A stretch of DNA of 64,000 nt from Cryptomeria japonica (GCF_030272615.1 NC_081415.1:190866270-190930269); one strand, 5' to 3'. Shown: positions 44,305 through 56,116, counted from the first letter of the stretch. Translations and numbers: made by a program. Notes: a model not told the origin generated them from the letters alone.

Positions 44305-44659
44305 TGTTGTTTTTTATTTGATTTTGGATATCCAAGTCTTGATTTAACTTCTTTAGATTGTGAGTGAGAACAATAAGGTTTTGAAATACCTTCTTGTCAC
44401 TTACCAATTGGTCCTTTTCCTTCATATCCTATTTTTTGCATGATCTTATAACCTTTGCCATATTTCTCTATGGTAATATTTACTTCTCCAGTTGTTTCTA
44501 TAGTTTCATTTTCATCTATGTACAACCAACTAAGAATGTCCTTGTCTTTGGTTTCTTCTGCAAGTGTTCCAGCTCTAACAAATGCTCCATCAAACATTTC
44601 TACTAATTTTTCTGAGATCTGTGGTTGAACATTTGTAGGCTTTCCATATGATTTAGGTG
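44305..44659 (-). pseudogene. Gypsy-C G-patch region
   Basis: This reads ISEKLVEMFDGAFVRAG, then YGKGYKIMQKIGYEGKGPIG and RLGYP: a G-patch-like module equal to that of Gypsy-A (16760-16902). A TAG follows GPIGK at about 44397. The N-terminal residues of the apparent ORF (above 44664) belong to the inserted solo LTR and are not coding. Confidence 0.65.
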
Positions 44660-44664
44660 AAAGT

Positions 44665-45443
44665 TGTTGGCATTGCACACTCCAATGATAATTGAAGGTG
44701 ATTAAAGGTGTTGTCATTGATGGCAACCTTGCAATCTTATGGCACCGACAGACTCGACACTGACAGATAGTTCACCGACAACGACAATAATGTTTACCAG
44801 CATCTCTGCTGATAGGATTTTGATTATTATATTTTGTATTTAATTGTAATATCTTTTTGTAAGTCGACATGACATATTGTAATAAGACTCATATATAAGT
44901 ATGAGATCTTGTAGATCATTTTGATATACAAGATAGAGGATAGATATGATGGATATGTAGAGCGAATATTAAGGCAGATTTTGTAGAAGGGTTTATGGTT
45001 ATTGTATGAGCTTAAACTAGTACTGAACCTGGTATAGTAGATGTTGTTTTGTAGCAGTACATTATATTGGATTCTCATAATCCATTTTGTAAGTCAGTGA
45101 GACTTCTTATTTTGTAATTGAGCAATGAGCTCTAGGCAGTTGGCCCTCCTGCATGTGCATGCCCCTCTTGTAAGTAATATCCATTCATTGGCCAATGAGT
45201 GAATATTGTGGGTCACAAATCCCACTGAGGTTTTTCCCACACCGGGTTTCCTCATTAAACATCTTGTGTTATGGTGTGCTTTCTATGTTGTCTTTACTGT
45301 TCATATTTACTGCATTAATTCTTGTTTACCGGTACACTGTTTTGGAATGCAAAATACTTAATAAGGTCAAATATTTTGTTAACTGGTTAGATATTGATTC
45401 ACCCCCCCTATCAGTATCTTTGGGACTATCATCAATCCTAACA
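44665..45443 (+). repeat. Solo LTR (family S) inserted in Gypsy-C
   Basis: A 779-bp LTR, TGTTGGCATTGCAC to ATCCTAACA, flanked by a perfect duplication AAAGT (44660-44664 and 45444-45448). It is the reverse-oriented relative of the 120-913 LTR: start, end, the G/C homopolymer next to GAATCA and the hairpin (45208-45225) all match. Internal sequence is absent. Confidence 0.95.
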
Positions 45444-45448
45444 AAAGT

Positions 45449-46227
45449 GGAAAGCTATGTAAAGAATATTTTCCCATTCCTTCATCATTTAATTTGAGTT
45501 TTTTCTTAATGGTTTCCCATAAATTTTCTTGAATTTATTTGGTGGGATAGAATGGTTCTTTGTTATGTGGAACTCTTGTATCTTGTGTTGGCTTCAGATT
45601 ATTACAATATTGGCTGGAGTTTGCAATTATAGTGATTGCTTGTCCCTCATGAGGAAACTTTACACATTGGTGATATGTAGAAGGAATTGCTTGCATGTTG
45701 TGAATCCATGGTCTTCTCAGAAGAATGTTATAAGATAGATTCAAATCTAAAACCTGGCATAATGTATTCCTTTCCATAGGTCCTATTTTGATTGGTAACA
45801 CCACAATTCCTTTAGAAGAACACTCTTCTTCATCATAAGCCTTAATGGTTATTTTTTTCTTTGGACCTACTACATTTTCTGAATATCCCAAAGCCTCTAT
45901 TAAACTTAATGCACAAATGTTTAAGCCAACTCCACCATCTATGAGTACGCGTTTGACACAAGTTTTGTGAATGGTGACTTCAACATGTAAGGGAGCATTG
46001 TGAGGATGTTGCAAGGATGCATCATCATATTCAGAAAATGATAAGTAATGAGGGGCTATAAGGTGTCCCACCATGTTTTAGAATTGATCTAAATCCAGGT
46101 CTTTTGAAACTTTTGTTTTTGTTAGAGCTTTTTCCAAAATTTCCTTATGCATAGGTGAAACTTTGAGGAGCTCTAAAATTGATATTTGAGTGGGTATTCT
46201 TTGCAATTGTTCCACTAAGTTGTATTA
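45449..46227 (-). pseudogene. Gypsy-C protease
   Basis: 45535-46074 is open: HVEVTIHKTCVKRVLIDGGVGLNIC (catalytic Asp in DGG form), IKAYDEEECSSKGIVVLP and LSYNILLRRPWIHNMQAIPSTYHQCVKF. It corresponds residue for residue with Gypsy-A (VLIDGGAGLNI, NILLGRPWIHEM); the Gly of LLGRPW is Arg here. Confidence 0.87.
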
Positions 46228-48003
46228 TCATGAAGTGGATGTTGATTCATTTGTTATACCCAAAAATGTAACCTTCACTTTGCTCCTCGTAATGATGTTG
46301 ATTGGTTCTAAAGGTGTGTTATCTTTAATGATGATGACATTTACCACATCATCATACGTATAAGTGTAGTTCACTTTAGCTTTGCCTTTGTCATCTTTTG
46401 ATTTAGATTGTTCAACTTTTTCATAGTTTGGAAGTGGTTTTGAAGGCCAGATGCGATTCATCTATCTTATGACTATCCACTATGATAGTTCCATTATTGA
46501 TTAAATCTTGGATAAGGTGCTTCAATATTTTACAAGCATTAGTTTGGTGTTCTTTGTTTCGATGGTAATTGAAAAAATGATTGCCATTCCACCAATTAGG
46601 TTTGACTTGTGGTTCGTAGTTTCTTGCTTCTGGTAAAGTAATCAATTTATTTGCAAGAAGAGTTTTCAAAGTTGATTCCAAGGGTTCTCCAATGTTTGTG
46701 AATTTCCTATGAGGATTGGAGAAGAAAGACTTGGATTTACTGTTCTCTTGATTGTTATTGTTTGGGATTTGACTTTATAGATTAAAGATTGGTTGTTGTT
46801 TTGTAGCATTATTGTCATCATTTCCTTCATTGATAACGTTCCTATTCTTTGACTAGAATTTAGGCTTGCCATTGTTATTGTTGTTGTCGTTGTGATTGTT
46901 ATTGTAGGAATTATTGTAAAGCTTTACCTCTCCTTTATTTACCGTTGCGTCTTCTTATTTTAGACCATTTGCAATCATCTTGGCAAAAGGAGGACATTGC
47001 ATTTTTAGATGGTAATTCATTTCACTGACAAGGTTGTCAATGAATATGTCCATTTTCTCTTGATCAAGTACATCTCTTGGATACCTATTAAACATTTATT
47101 TCCATCGCTGTAAGAAGATCATGAAAGATTCACCATTGTTTTGCTTAACATTGCATAAATCCAACATTGTTATCTAATTTTTTACATTGTAGGAGTATTG
47201 TGAGATAAATCTATTCACAAGTTCTTCAAAAGATTTGATTCCAGATGGTAGTCTTGAGAACCATTCCATCGATTTTCTATTTAAACACCTAGGGAATAGA
47301 CGCATCGGGTAAGTTTCATCATGTGCAAATTCCATACTCATAGTGCAAAATTCCCTAATATGATCTTGAGGATCATATTTCCCATCGTATTTATCATATT
47401 TAGGGATTTCACAATGTTGTCAGAATGGTATCATATTTAAACTTTTGTGAAAAGGATATGGTTAAATGTCCTCCAATGAATACTTCTTGGAACTCGTTCC
47501 ATTCTGCATATCCTGTATTTGCTGTTGTAAGGTTTGCATTTGTTGAGTGAGAGTTAACAAAGGATTATCCATACGGATTCTCCTTGTATCCTCATAAGTT
47601 CTTCTATCACTACGCTCTCTTCTTGTATCATCATGGTCTTTTCTTGTTTTATCTACTCTTGTTTCCTCATGGTTTACTTTATTTACATCCTCATTATTTG
47701 GACCATCTGTGTTTTGATTATTACTCATCTCTACATCTTGTTTCAAGCTTTCTACGTTAAAGTTTTGTGGCAATTTAACTCCTGATTTTGCCAACATTAA
47801 AAGGTATTTTCTTTTTGTTTCTCCAATAACTTTTCCATTAGTTTGCCAAAATTGAAATCTTGCTCAAGGTCTCTAATGGTGTTATTGACTGCTTCTTCAT
47901 CAACATCCATATACCCAAAAGTTTGGAACATTGAATTATCTTCTTCCATTTGTTTTTGTTGTTTTCTAAATTGCTCGTATTGAGCTCTAGTCCAAACTGG
48001 CAT
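46228..48003 (-). pseudogene. Gypsy-C gag
   Basis: It starts at 48003 with MPVWTRAQYEQFRKQQKQME. 47462-47797 is a charged, Arg-rich segment (KTRKDHDDTRRERSDRRTYED). The capsid is at about 46900-47440 (YDKYDGKYDPQDHIREFC, MEWFSRLPSGIKSFEELVNRF, NNGESFMIFLQRW). 46421-46681 carries PNWWNGNHFFNYHRNKEHQTNAC, the knuckle with its first Cys changed to Phe. Small frameshifts and several stops break it. The N-terminus is unlike Gypsy-A, while the capsid and knuckle are clearly homologous. Confidence 0.85.
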
Positions 48004-49306
48004 GTGATTGCTTCAAAAAATTTCTCAAGTTTTGACCTTCTAAAAACAACTCAATAGGTGATTATTGGTTTAGGAAGGTAGGCTTTGTTGATTTTACCAT
48101 TGTTATTGGTTTGTTGTGATAAAGCATATTTTTGTTGAAAAGAACGTCCTTGCAAAATTTCTCTGTCAAATTCTATCCCGCAACCATGTAAATAGTGACA
48201 AAAACAATGTAGGAATGTCCTATGTTTTAACAAGATCTTGCGATTGATATACAAGAATCTTATCCTCTTCTGAGTAGTTTTATAACTGGGTTTTCTTTTC
48301 TTAAGGCGATATTTAAAAGTCATATAAGCATATGATAGTTTACAAGTTTCCTTGATACCAATGTGAGTGCAATTTTGATTTTAATATAACCTAGGTTCAA
48401 AATAGGAACGATATATCCAAGATAATGAACAAAAGGTGGATTGATCAAGTTTCGTGATAGGGGATTTGATATATCCTGATGAGAAACTGATAATGATGTT
48501 GAGTTTTGCACTTAAGATGGTTGAATCACTAGCTTGTTGAATGCTTTATGCTTATGGAAACCTTTTGGAAATAGCCTGTTGGATTGGTAACCTGATTATC
48601 GAACTAGTTTGAAGATCTATGATAGTTTAAAGACAACTCTACTCGAGAAGGGTTTTTGATACTAACTTTGAAATTTTGGTCTGATATGCGAGAAAAAATT
48701 TGCGCTATCTTTTTGGTCAAAAGCACTAACTTATGGGACAAATGCGCTACTTTGTTGCTTGAAAGCACTGCTCTATGACACTAAAAGCGGAAATCTATGT
48801 TATAAAAGTGTGGTTTCATGTCTAAAAGTGCTAATCCACTGATCAAATGCATGAACATATGACATAAAAGTTTTGTACTATTGTTCACATGCACTGTTTT
48901 GCATAATAAATGTGTGGTTATGCGCCTTAAAAGCATTGTTCTGACTGTGTTACAAGGATTTTTTAATTTTTCCAGCAAGTTGTTAGATATTTGCTCACTT
49001 TTAGATGATGATTTTTTTTTCTTCAGTTTTTTGACCATTATGAGCACGTTATAGACATAGAAGACACAATGTTTGAAAAAAAAAATGCACAAGCAAGAAC
49101 GAATCTTATGGCAGGCTGAGACAATAATTGTTGAATCTTACATGGGGTTTCCCCCGAGGCTACGCTATTCAGAGCAGATATTTAGATGCTTAACCCCACT
49201 GGCTCCACCCTCGACACTCACTTCTTCGGGGCAGCCAAGCACCAGTTTCCATGAAAAAATCCCCATGGCAAACTTTATATCTCTACTAAGAACCATATGT
49301 GTGTGA
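48004..49306 (-). other. Gypsy-C leader, gag-proximal part
   Basis: 1.3 kb with no supported gene. 48690-48940 holds the end of an array of AAGCGCTAAC-like motifs (for example AAAAGTGCTAATC, GAAAGCACTGC). 49100-49306 is the block conserved with Gypsy-A (TCTTAGTAGAGATA, CGAGGGTGGAGCCAGTG and TAGCCTCGGGGG on the minus strand), cut at 49306 by Copia-4. Confidence 0.75.
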
Positions 49307-50468
49307 TGTTAGGCCCAATATGGAAAGCTAATGTACTGAGAGGGGAGGGGTGAATCAGTACTCCAAAACTTTTCTCAAATAATAACTTTACTGTTTTGCA
49401 TAAACAGAATAGTCCAGTAACATTAAATAAAGTTAAGAAAAACAGATAACAATCATACATGATTCACTCCATAACACATATATTTTGGTTACCCAGAAAC
49501 TCTTGGTTAGAGAGAAAAACTGCGGTGGGGATGGCACCCACAACTTCACTACTGCAATAATAAAGAATGCTCGGTTAGAGCTACATTTAGCTATTTCTGA
49601 TAGCATATCTTGTTAAGAGTAACAAGATCTGTTAGATCTACCTTGCTAAAGGATTTTACAACATTTATTCTGAATGTTGCACTTGGTTAGAGGCTTTACA
49701 ATTTATAGACTTGGTTAGAGTCTTTTACCCTATTAAAGGTTTCTCTTTCAACTTCACAATATTACAATAAAATCATTACAAACATCTACAACTTTACATC
49801 TGAAATGTTATAGCAGATTCTATGTGCTCAGAATAAGATTACCTTGCTTATAGCATACCTTGGTAACCCATATAGTAACTTGGTAAACCCTTCTATTTAC
49901 TCTGTTCTTCGACTGTTCTCTGAAAACCTTCTCAGTGACCTCTGTGTCTCTGTAACAGTCTTCCTTCATGCATGCACACCCACACCTTTAACTCTAAACT
50001 CATGTTGTATAAATAGATCTCATAAAACGGTGATCCAATTCATTGCTTCGATCTTACAAACAAGATTCCTCGAATGAATAACTAAACAAAATATTTTATT
50101 GGTTAGATTGACGTTGTAATCATACACAATCTTCTAGTGCAATTTCCAATGTAATAACGGTTAGATGTGCCTTGATCTTGTAACACATTTTCATATGCAT
50201 GTCCAGGTTCAATGTATCTGGTAACGCGTTTCACTAGGTGAATATCAACTCAGTGTGTTAACTTTACTGCTCGGTAGTCTCAAAAAGATACTCGGTAGAC
50301 AGCTCGGTGAATATTGTGTTATGTGACTACTTTCTTCTGTAACCGACTAGACTATGCATACCGACTTCTCTATTTATATCGACTACATGATTTGGTAGTG
50401 CTAACCGACCAGAATATATAGTATGACTTTGAATATAAAAACTAATGGCAACTTGATAAGTAGTAACA
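49307..50468 (-). repeat. 3' LTR of Copia-4
   Basis: 1162 bp, TGTTAGGCCCAATATGG to GTAGTAACA on the plus strand. Hairpin at 49525-49541 (7-base loop). It aligns end to end with 56179-57340 without net length change. Confidence 0.96.
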
Positions 50469-51071
50469 ATCTCCCCTTTTGACATTAGTTGAGATGTTTG
50501 ACAAAAACTACTTTCAAAGTCATAACTCAAAAATCTATGTACTTTGCAAAATGACTACACTTGACAATATATACAATAGTCAATGAAATAGTATATGAAG
50601 ATATACTCCCCTTATCATTATTCTATATATAACTTTAGATTTTGCATGCTCGGTTATGTTCTGTGCTTGTGTGCTCTGCATAATCTGCTCGGTATACTCC
50701 CCTTGTATACAATAGTCAAAACTATATTACCAAAACTGTGTCACTCTCCAAATATAGTAATACTCCCCCTTTGTCTGGTATTACTCCCCCTATAAGTATT
50801 ATAGTATTACTCCCCCTTTTTGACAAACATCAAAAACTTAATTTCCATCTGGGGGCGGTAACTGATCAAAAATAGATTTATACTTGGTTCGGGCATCAGT
50901 GAGGGCGACTGAGAGTTCATCCTTTACACTTTCCATTAAATAATTTTGTGCTTGAATATCAGCCAATAGTGATATTAAGCCATCAAGAGTGCTTCCCTCT
51001 TGTGTAGTAGATATGCATGTAGCTCTGTTAATATGCTCTTGAACTGATGAGAGATGAGGAAGGAATAATGT
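50469..51071 (-). other. Copia-4 polypurine tract and 3' untranslated region
   Basis: Next to the LTR the plus strand reads ATCTCCCCTTTTGACATTAG, the complement of the purine tract. Four to five more tracts with the CTCCCC core follow (about 50608, 50697, 50763, 50785, 50810). Coding potential fades below about 51070; ORF2-frame remnants may reach 50870. Confidence 0.7.
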
Positions 51072-54000
51072 CTAGAGGGTCATTATATCCATCCTGATCT
51101 TATGCTCTTCATTTCTGAGTTCTAACTGTTGAGCCATGAGCTGTTGAAGCTTGGTATAAAAATTCTGAACAAAATTAGGCTCGGTGGTCAACTTAGTTGA
51201 GAGATCGGTGATCTCTTTCTCAATTGCATCAATTTTATTCTTGATATCTTTAATGAATAAGGAAAATGTACAAAGTTTCTGAAATAAATAAAGAATATGC
51301 TTGAGTTGGGGGGACAACTCAGCAATGAATTTGACAAGCTTTACTTTCCCTATAGCGAGAGCTTTTTGTACCTCTTCTATCATCTTTGAGTAAGCTCTTT
51401 ATCTTTTAGCTTGCCCAAGTACTCAATTGCATCAACTCCAGATGTTTCTATTTGAGTAAGGAGTTCATCCAGTTGAATGTGAATGGCTGCATCGGTTGAC
51501 ACTGTTGCTGAAGGTAGCATATCTGTTAGTAGTGTCTTTACCTTCTAGAGTACTTTATTCTTCTTTTGAATAGCCAATTGTTTTTCTTGTTTGGCCTTTG
51601 CTTTGCATAGTTCACTGAAATCAATAAGTGCTTTCCCTTTTAATTTTGAGATATCCACATTGGGAAACACTATCAGTTTAGTTAAATCAACTTTGAAACT
51701 ATGCTTTCTCACCTTCTTCTCTTTACCCTTGGTCAGTTGTACCAATACAAGTGCTCGTGAGGCTTGCTGACCCTCGATAGGTTACTCGGTAGATGCAACA
51801 CTTTGGTCGGTTCCTGTAGTCATTGTGGTGTCCTTGGGTGTCTCGGTACTAGGGGTCTCAACTGTAACATTTTCAGTGCTTGACGGTACATGAGATGTCT
51901 GATCTTTAGATGTATCTTTTGCTGCTTCAGACTTGTGACCTTTGGTGCCTTGTTTTGTATCCTTAAGAGCTTCGGTAGAGACAGGTGGCTTGACCGGTGG
52001 ATAAGGCTGAACTTGTACTATCACAGATTCACTAGATACAAGTTTTGCATAGGTAGTGCCTTCTATCATTTCCTACTCCGGTGCTTCTGCATCCATGACA
52101 TCTTCATCAATTTGAATAGTGTAAGTCGGATCTTGCTTGGTAGCATCAGGACCTTGCTTGGTGACATCAGGATCTTGCTCGGTGACATCAACAATTTCAA
52201 CTTGAGATTGTTCACTGACATCCTTTAGTTTGAAGATTTCCTGCCATTTAGCTTTTGTCTCCTTTTCCACATCAATGTATAGCCCATTCATCAATTTTAA
52301 GGCTCTCTGTTTGACAAGAAATTTAGAATTGTATGTTGTCAAATGCTCCTTGATTTCTGCTACAGACATATCAGGAAATAGATGGACTAGACTTCTTTCT
52401 CTTATTTGTTTCTCTGAGTCCATTGCATATTTCCATCTATTATCAATATGTAAGTATAATTCACTCGGAAGTGACTTTACTAGTTCTAATGGAGCTAGCC
52501 GAAACTTTAGAAGTGTGCAGATGACAGCTTCTTCAATTTGTCACTTCTCATCATTATTCCTAGTCTCATACTTGACATATATAAATCCTACAAATCCACC
52601 ATATTCTTTAAGATTGGCACAAAAGTTTTCAACACTATGAATATTTACCTTCTTGCTTTTCACAATCTGAAATTTGTTTGCATCATCGAACTCTGTATCA
52701 CTAGACCCTTTTGCGAGAATGAGTCTTCGAGTATATTTCTTGTAGGTCTTGGTTACCTTGGAAACAGTAACAATCTTTTGTCTCTTACTCGGTGATGTAG
52801 TTGATGCTCTAGTGTTAGGTCTCTTTGTTGGTGGAGTCGGTAGGGCCTTTGAAATGTCCTGTTTCTTTCTTTTCAAAACTTTACCCTTAGGCAACTCGGT
52901 ACTTAATGTTATTGCTGCCTCTTGAGCTTTTGATTCCTCTTCGGTAATGGCAAGAGTGCCTTTGACAGGTGTAGAGGAGGATTCTTCTCCGAATTTCTCA
53001 GATAAAACCTTTATCATCTTTGTAGCCTTTCTTGTAGCTTTAGGTACTACAATGCTCATTTTCACCTTTTCCTTAACTTCTTCATAAGTTCCATACCTTA
53101 GTTTGGTAGCATGCCTTGGCAGGGAAAGATAGGCATCAATTTGCTATTGTGTGATATCATAGTCAATCTCATAACCCATTCGTGGTAAAGATTGAGTCCT
53201 CGGTTCTACAACATTCACATAACAGTAATCGGTGTCTACCTCAAAACATATATCATCCTTATATTTCTCTACTAGCTGTGGTGGAATCCAGTACCTATTG
53301 TGCATCTTCTCTTGAAATTTGCTGAAATAGTCATCCATGATATCATTAAAATTATCTCCCAGTTTCTTGATAAAATCATTGATTTGATGGGTGATAGGTC
53401 GATGTACCTCCCAAACTACTTTACCGACTGAGGGAAAGAACTTCTCAAAGTAAAAAAACATGCATACAAGAAGTGAACCAAACTTTAGTGTGTTTACCGA
53501 GTTGTTCTTCTTCGGCTTCCTTATTGTGTTCAGGTTCTCAAACAAGTTCTTTAGTAGTACTTCACATAAATCTACTTTCATTCCCTTTTTCACTATTTTA
53601 TAGGCTAAGTCAACTGCTACACATGGAACACTATTTTCCCTTGCAGATTGGAAGAAACAGTAACCAATTACTCTAATTGCAAATTTAAGTTATGAATCAG
53701 TGACATTATTCAGTTTCAGTCCTCGGTAATCAGATTCTACTCCAGTTAGACTGATTAACTCCTTCTGTGATATCATTTTCTATGATCGTGCATGATCATA
53801 GATAGGATACCCAGTGATTAGATGAATGATTTCCTTAGTGATTTTGAATGATTTCTCTCCTAGCCACATAAAATCATCATGTACTCTGCTCAAGACAAAC
53901 TTAACCCACTGGGGTTTGAACACACGGGGATAGACTAGGGCTTCAGTTAATCCCTTGATTCTGATATGCTCATACTTGCTATCCATTTTACCATTGGTAC

Positions 54001-54220
54001 ACATTTCATCATATGTGTCACTAATCTTAACATGACCGAGTTCTTCAACATGACATTTGGTGAAGAATCTAACATCTTCGACTAACAAGACTTGATCCGG
54101 GATGAGTGAAAATGTAGTTTTGTCATCCGGTTCAGAGGCGAATTTAGGAGTCAAAGAGTACTTCAGTGAGGGCTTCTCCACATTCTTGACAACTACGGGA
54201 TCTTGGATCTTGGGTGCCAT
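51072..54220 (-). pseudogene. Copia-4 ORF2, large protein of unknown function
   Basis: From a likely ATG at 54220 (MAPKIQDPVVVKNVEKPSLK) one frame stays readable to 51545 (about 892 codons), broken only by in-frame stops at about 53780, 53695, 53143, 52540, 52072, 51780 and 51545; after a shift a coiled-coil-like piece continues at 51383-51072. The N-terminal third is globular (FKPQWVKFVLSRVHDDFMWL, IIHLITGYPIYD, MHNRYWIPPQLVEKYKDDICF). The middle is basic with a PTPPTKRPNTRA stretch and KKYTRRLIL. The C-terminal half is Thr/Ser/Lys-rich and low complexity, with a repeated T(K/E)QDPD unit. I recognise no enzyme or binding motif. The single-frame pattern shows this was a selected coding unit. 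Confidence 0.7.
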
Positions 54221-54763
54221 TGTAGATTTTAGGTAAAAGCTTAGCAAACTATCCTTAGGGTTTGACGGTTTACAAACGACTGATGCTTCACACTCGGTAG
54301 ATAATAGCAATTTGACAAGATCGGAAACCAGCTTAACAATGTGATGAGATTTGATGTAAATACCTTGAAATTTGCTTTGAATGAAGTTTGATCACCTTGA
54401 TTCACTCTTCTCTGCTCTCTTGAAGACTTCGTGAATGAAAATGATCGTGAAAATACCTTTAAGTACACAAAATACCTTATCAGGCACCGTGCAAGTTAGG
54501 TTGAAACATTAAATGCACTCAGTTCACCTTTAACCGATTTACTCCTTTGTCGTTTTAACCGAGTAACCAAATTTCCTTCATTTACCGACTTGACAGGCTT
54601 CCTGTATACACCGACTTGATAGGTTTTCTATAAAGTACTTTTGATAGAATTTTGAACTTACTTATGCATCTTAACTATGCAGATTTTGAATTTTGTGCAT
54701 AATAGAATAGGAACTGTTATGATTTAACCTTTAGAGAATGCAGTCCCTTCATACCTTTTCTGA
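54221..54763 (-). other. Spacer between Copia-4 ORF1 and ORF2
   Basis: 543 bp without a supported frame. It repeatedly shows ACCGA and CGAGT pieces (minus TCGGT/ACTCG), which also recur in the LTRs. It could hold a splice site or internal promoter for ORF2; I see no convincing TATA box. Confidence 0.5.
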
Positions 54764-56116
54764 TTAATTTGGAATAGGTGCACCTAACTTGGTAGGTAAG
54801 GTTCTTTCTTCATCTAACATGATTTCCTTCTTTTTCCAAATCATCTTAAATTTTTCTTTTATCTCTTCAGTGTCTCTTCTAGGTTGATCTTTGCAATCTC
54901 CAGCTAAATGTCCAGCTTTGTGACAATGAAAACATGTCATACCAGGATTTCTCCATGATCTTCGGTTGTTCATTCCAAACCTTATAAAACAGTTGGCACT
55001 AATATGTCCATATCTTCCACAACATTTGCACCATATCCTTCTATTGTAATCCCATGGTACTGTTGCATATTGTCGGTAAGGATCTGTGTGATTTCGGTAA
55101 CCTCTAGCATTTGCTCGGTGTGCAGACCACATGTAATTCTTTTGCTTAACCCAACACTTCTCGGTACTATATCCATATCTATTGCAATTCTTACAAAAGC
55201 CTTTGAATTTTGCCTTCTGATAATTGTTAACAGACTTTTTCCTACATTGATTAGATGTGTGACCATATTTATTGCAATTGTAACAATATCCATTGGACTT
55301 AGTGATATTCGGTTGCTTACCTTTTCTGATTTGGCATATGTTGGTAGTATGACCTTGATTTCCACAGTAGTAGCAAATAGGCTTCTTTCTTTTGATGTTA
55401 TTCCTGTTTCCAGCTTGCTTTGATGATTCTCCTCTCTTGGTAGTATGAATTCCTTTCTTGGTAGATTCTTTTCCTTTGTAACCAAGTCCTGCATCTTTGT
55501 TGGGTCTTCTAGTATTCAGTTGCTCAACCAACATCTTTGATGCATCATAACTTTTCTTCAATACTTCTTTGGATTTCTTCTTTGTTTCAAGTTCATCAGT
55601 CGACCTTGATACTTCAAGTTTTAATGCTTGATTTTCATCATTCTTTAGAATTGCTTCATGATGTGCATAACCTAGTTGATTTGTCATATTTTGTTGAATC
55701 CCAGTTAACCTTATTATTTCATCATTCTTATCAGATACTAAGACTTCAAGTTTTTGTTTCTCTCTTTGTAGATCTCTTTCTTTATCCTCTGTTGTCCTCA
55801 ATGCATCTAGATTTTCAGTCATCTATGTACTAAAATGTTCATGTTCTCTTTTCATTGCTTTTAGTTGATCAGCTAATGCTTTGTTCTTTTCTTTCAATAC
55901 TCCAATCATTTCTTTAGTTTCTTCAAATATACTATTCTCAGATGATGCCTCAATTTGTTCCACTAACTCTTGAGAATCCTGCAGGTCATCAGATAATTTT
56001 CTTCTTACTTTCAGAGATTTTTGCATTTGCCTTTGCATGTCTGCAATCACTTGATTTGCATGATCCAGCTCTTCTTGCAGATACACAATCCTCCGAGATT
56101 GTTTATAGCCTTCCAT
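54764..56116 (-). pseudogene. Copia-4 ORF1, gag-like coiled-coil protein with five CCHC knuckles
   Basis: The ATG at 56116 (ATCAATGGAAGGC) lies 49 bp inside the primer site. A 450-codon frame has a single stop, TAG after EHEHFST at about 55823, likely a mutated CAG. Residues 1 to about 210 are heptad-rich coiled coil (VYLQEELDHANQVIADMQRQ; DLQREKQKLEVLVSDKNDEI). A basic hinge (KRGESSKQAGNRNNIKRKK) precedes five CCHC knuckles at about residues 248-261, 278-291, 308-321, 363-376 and 395-408. The third reads CKNCNRYGYSTEKC, His to Tyr. Usual Copia gag has one knuckle and a UBN2 capsid; neither capsid motif is visible. It probably binds RNA and oligomerises. Confidence 0.8.

Noticed and set aside
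49073-49306. 77-codon plus-strand ORF, also seen reversed at 12359-12547
   Set aside because: It is the conserved leader block. The translations on opposite strands are related only because the DNA is conserved; there is no sign of codon-level constraint that I can judge by eye.
55004-55423. 139-codon plus-strand ORF rich in Ile, Ser and Leu
   Set aside because: Antisense shadow of the zinc-knuckle ORF1 of Copia-4.
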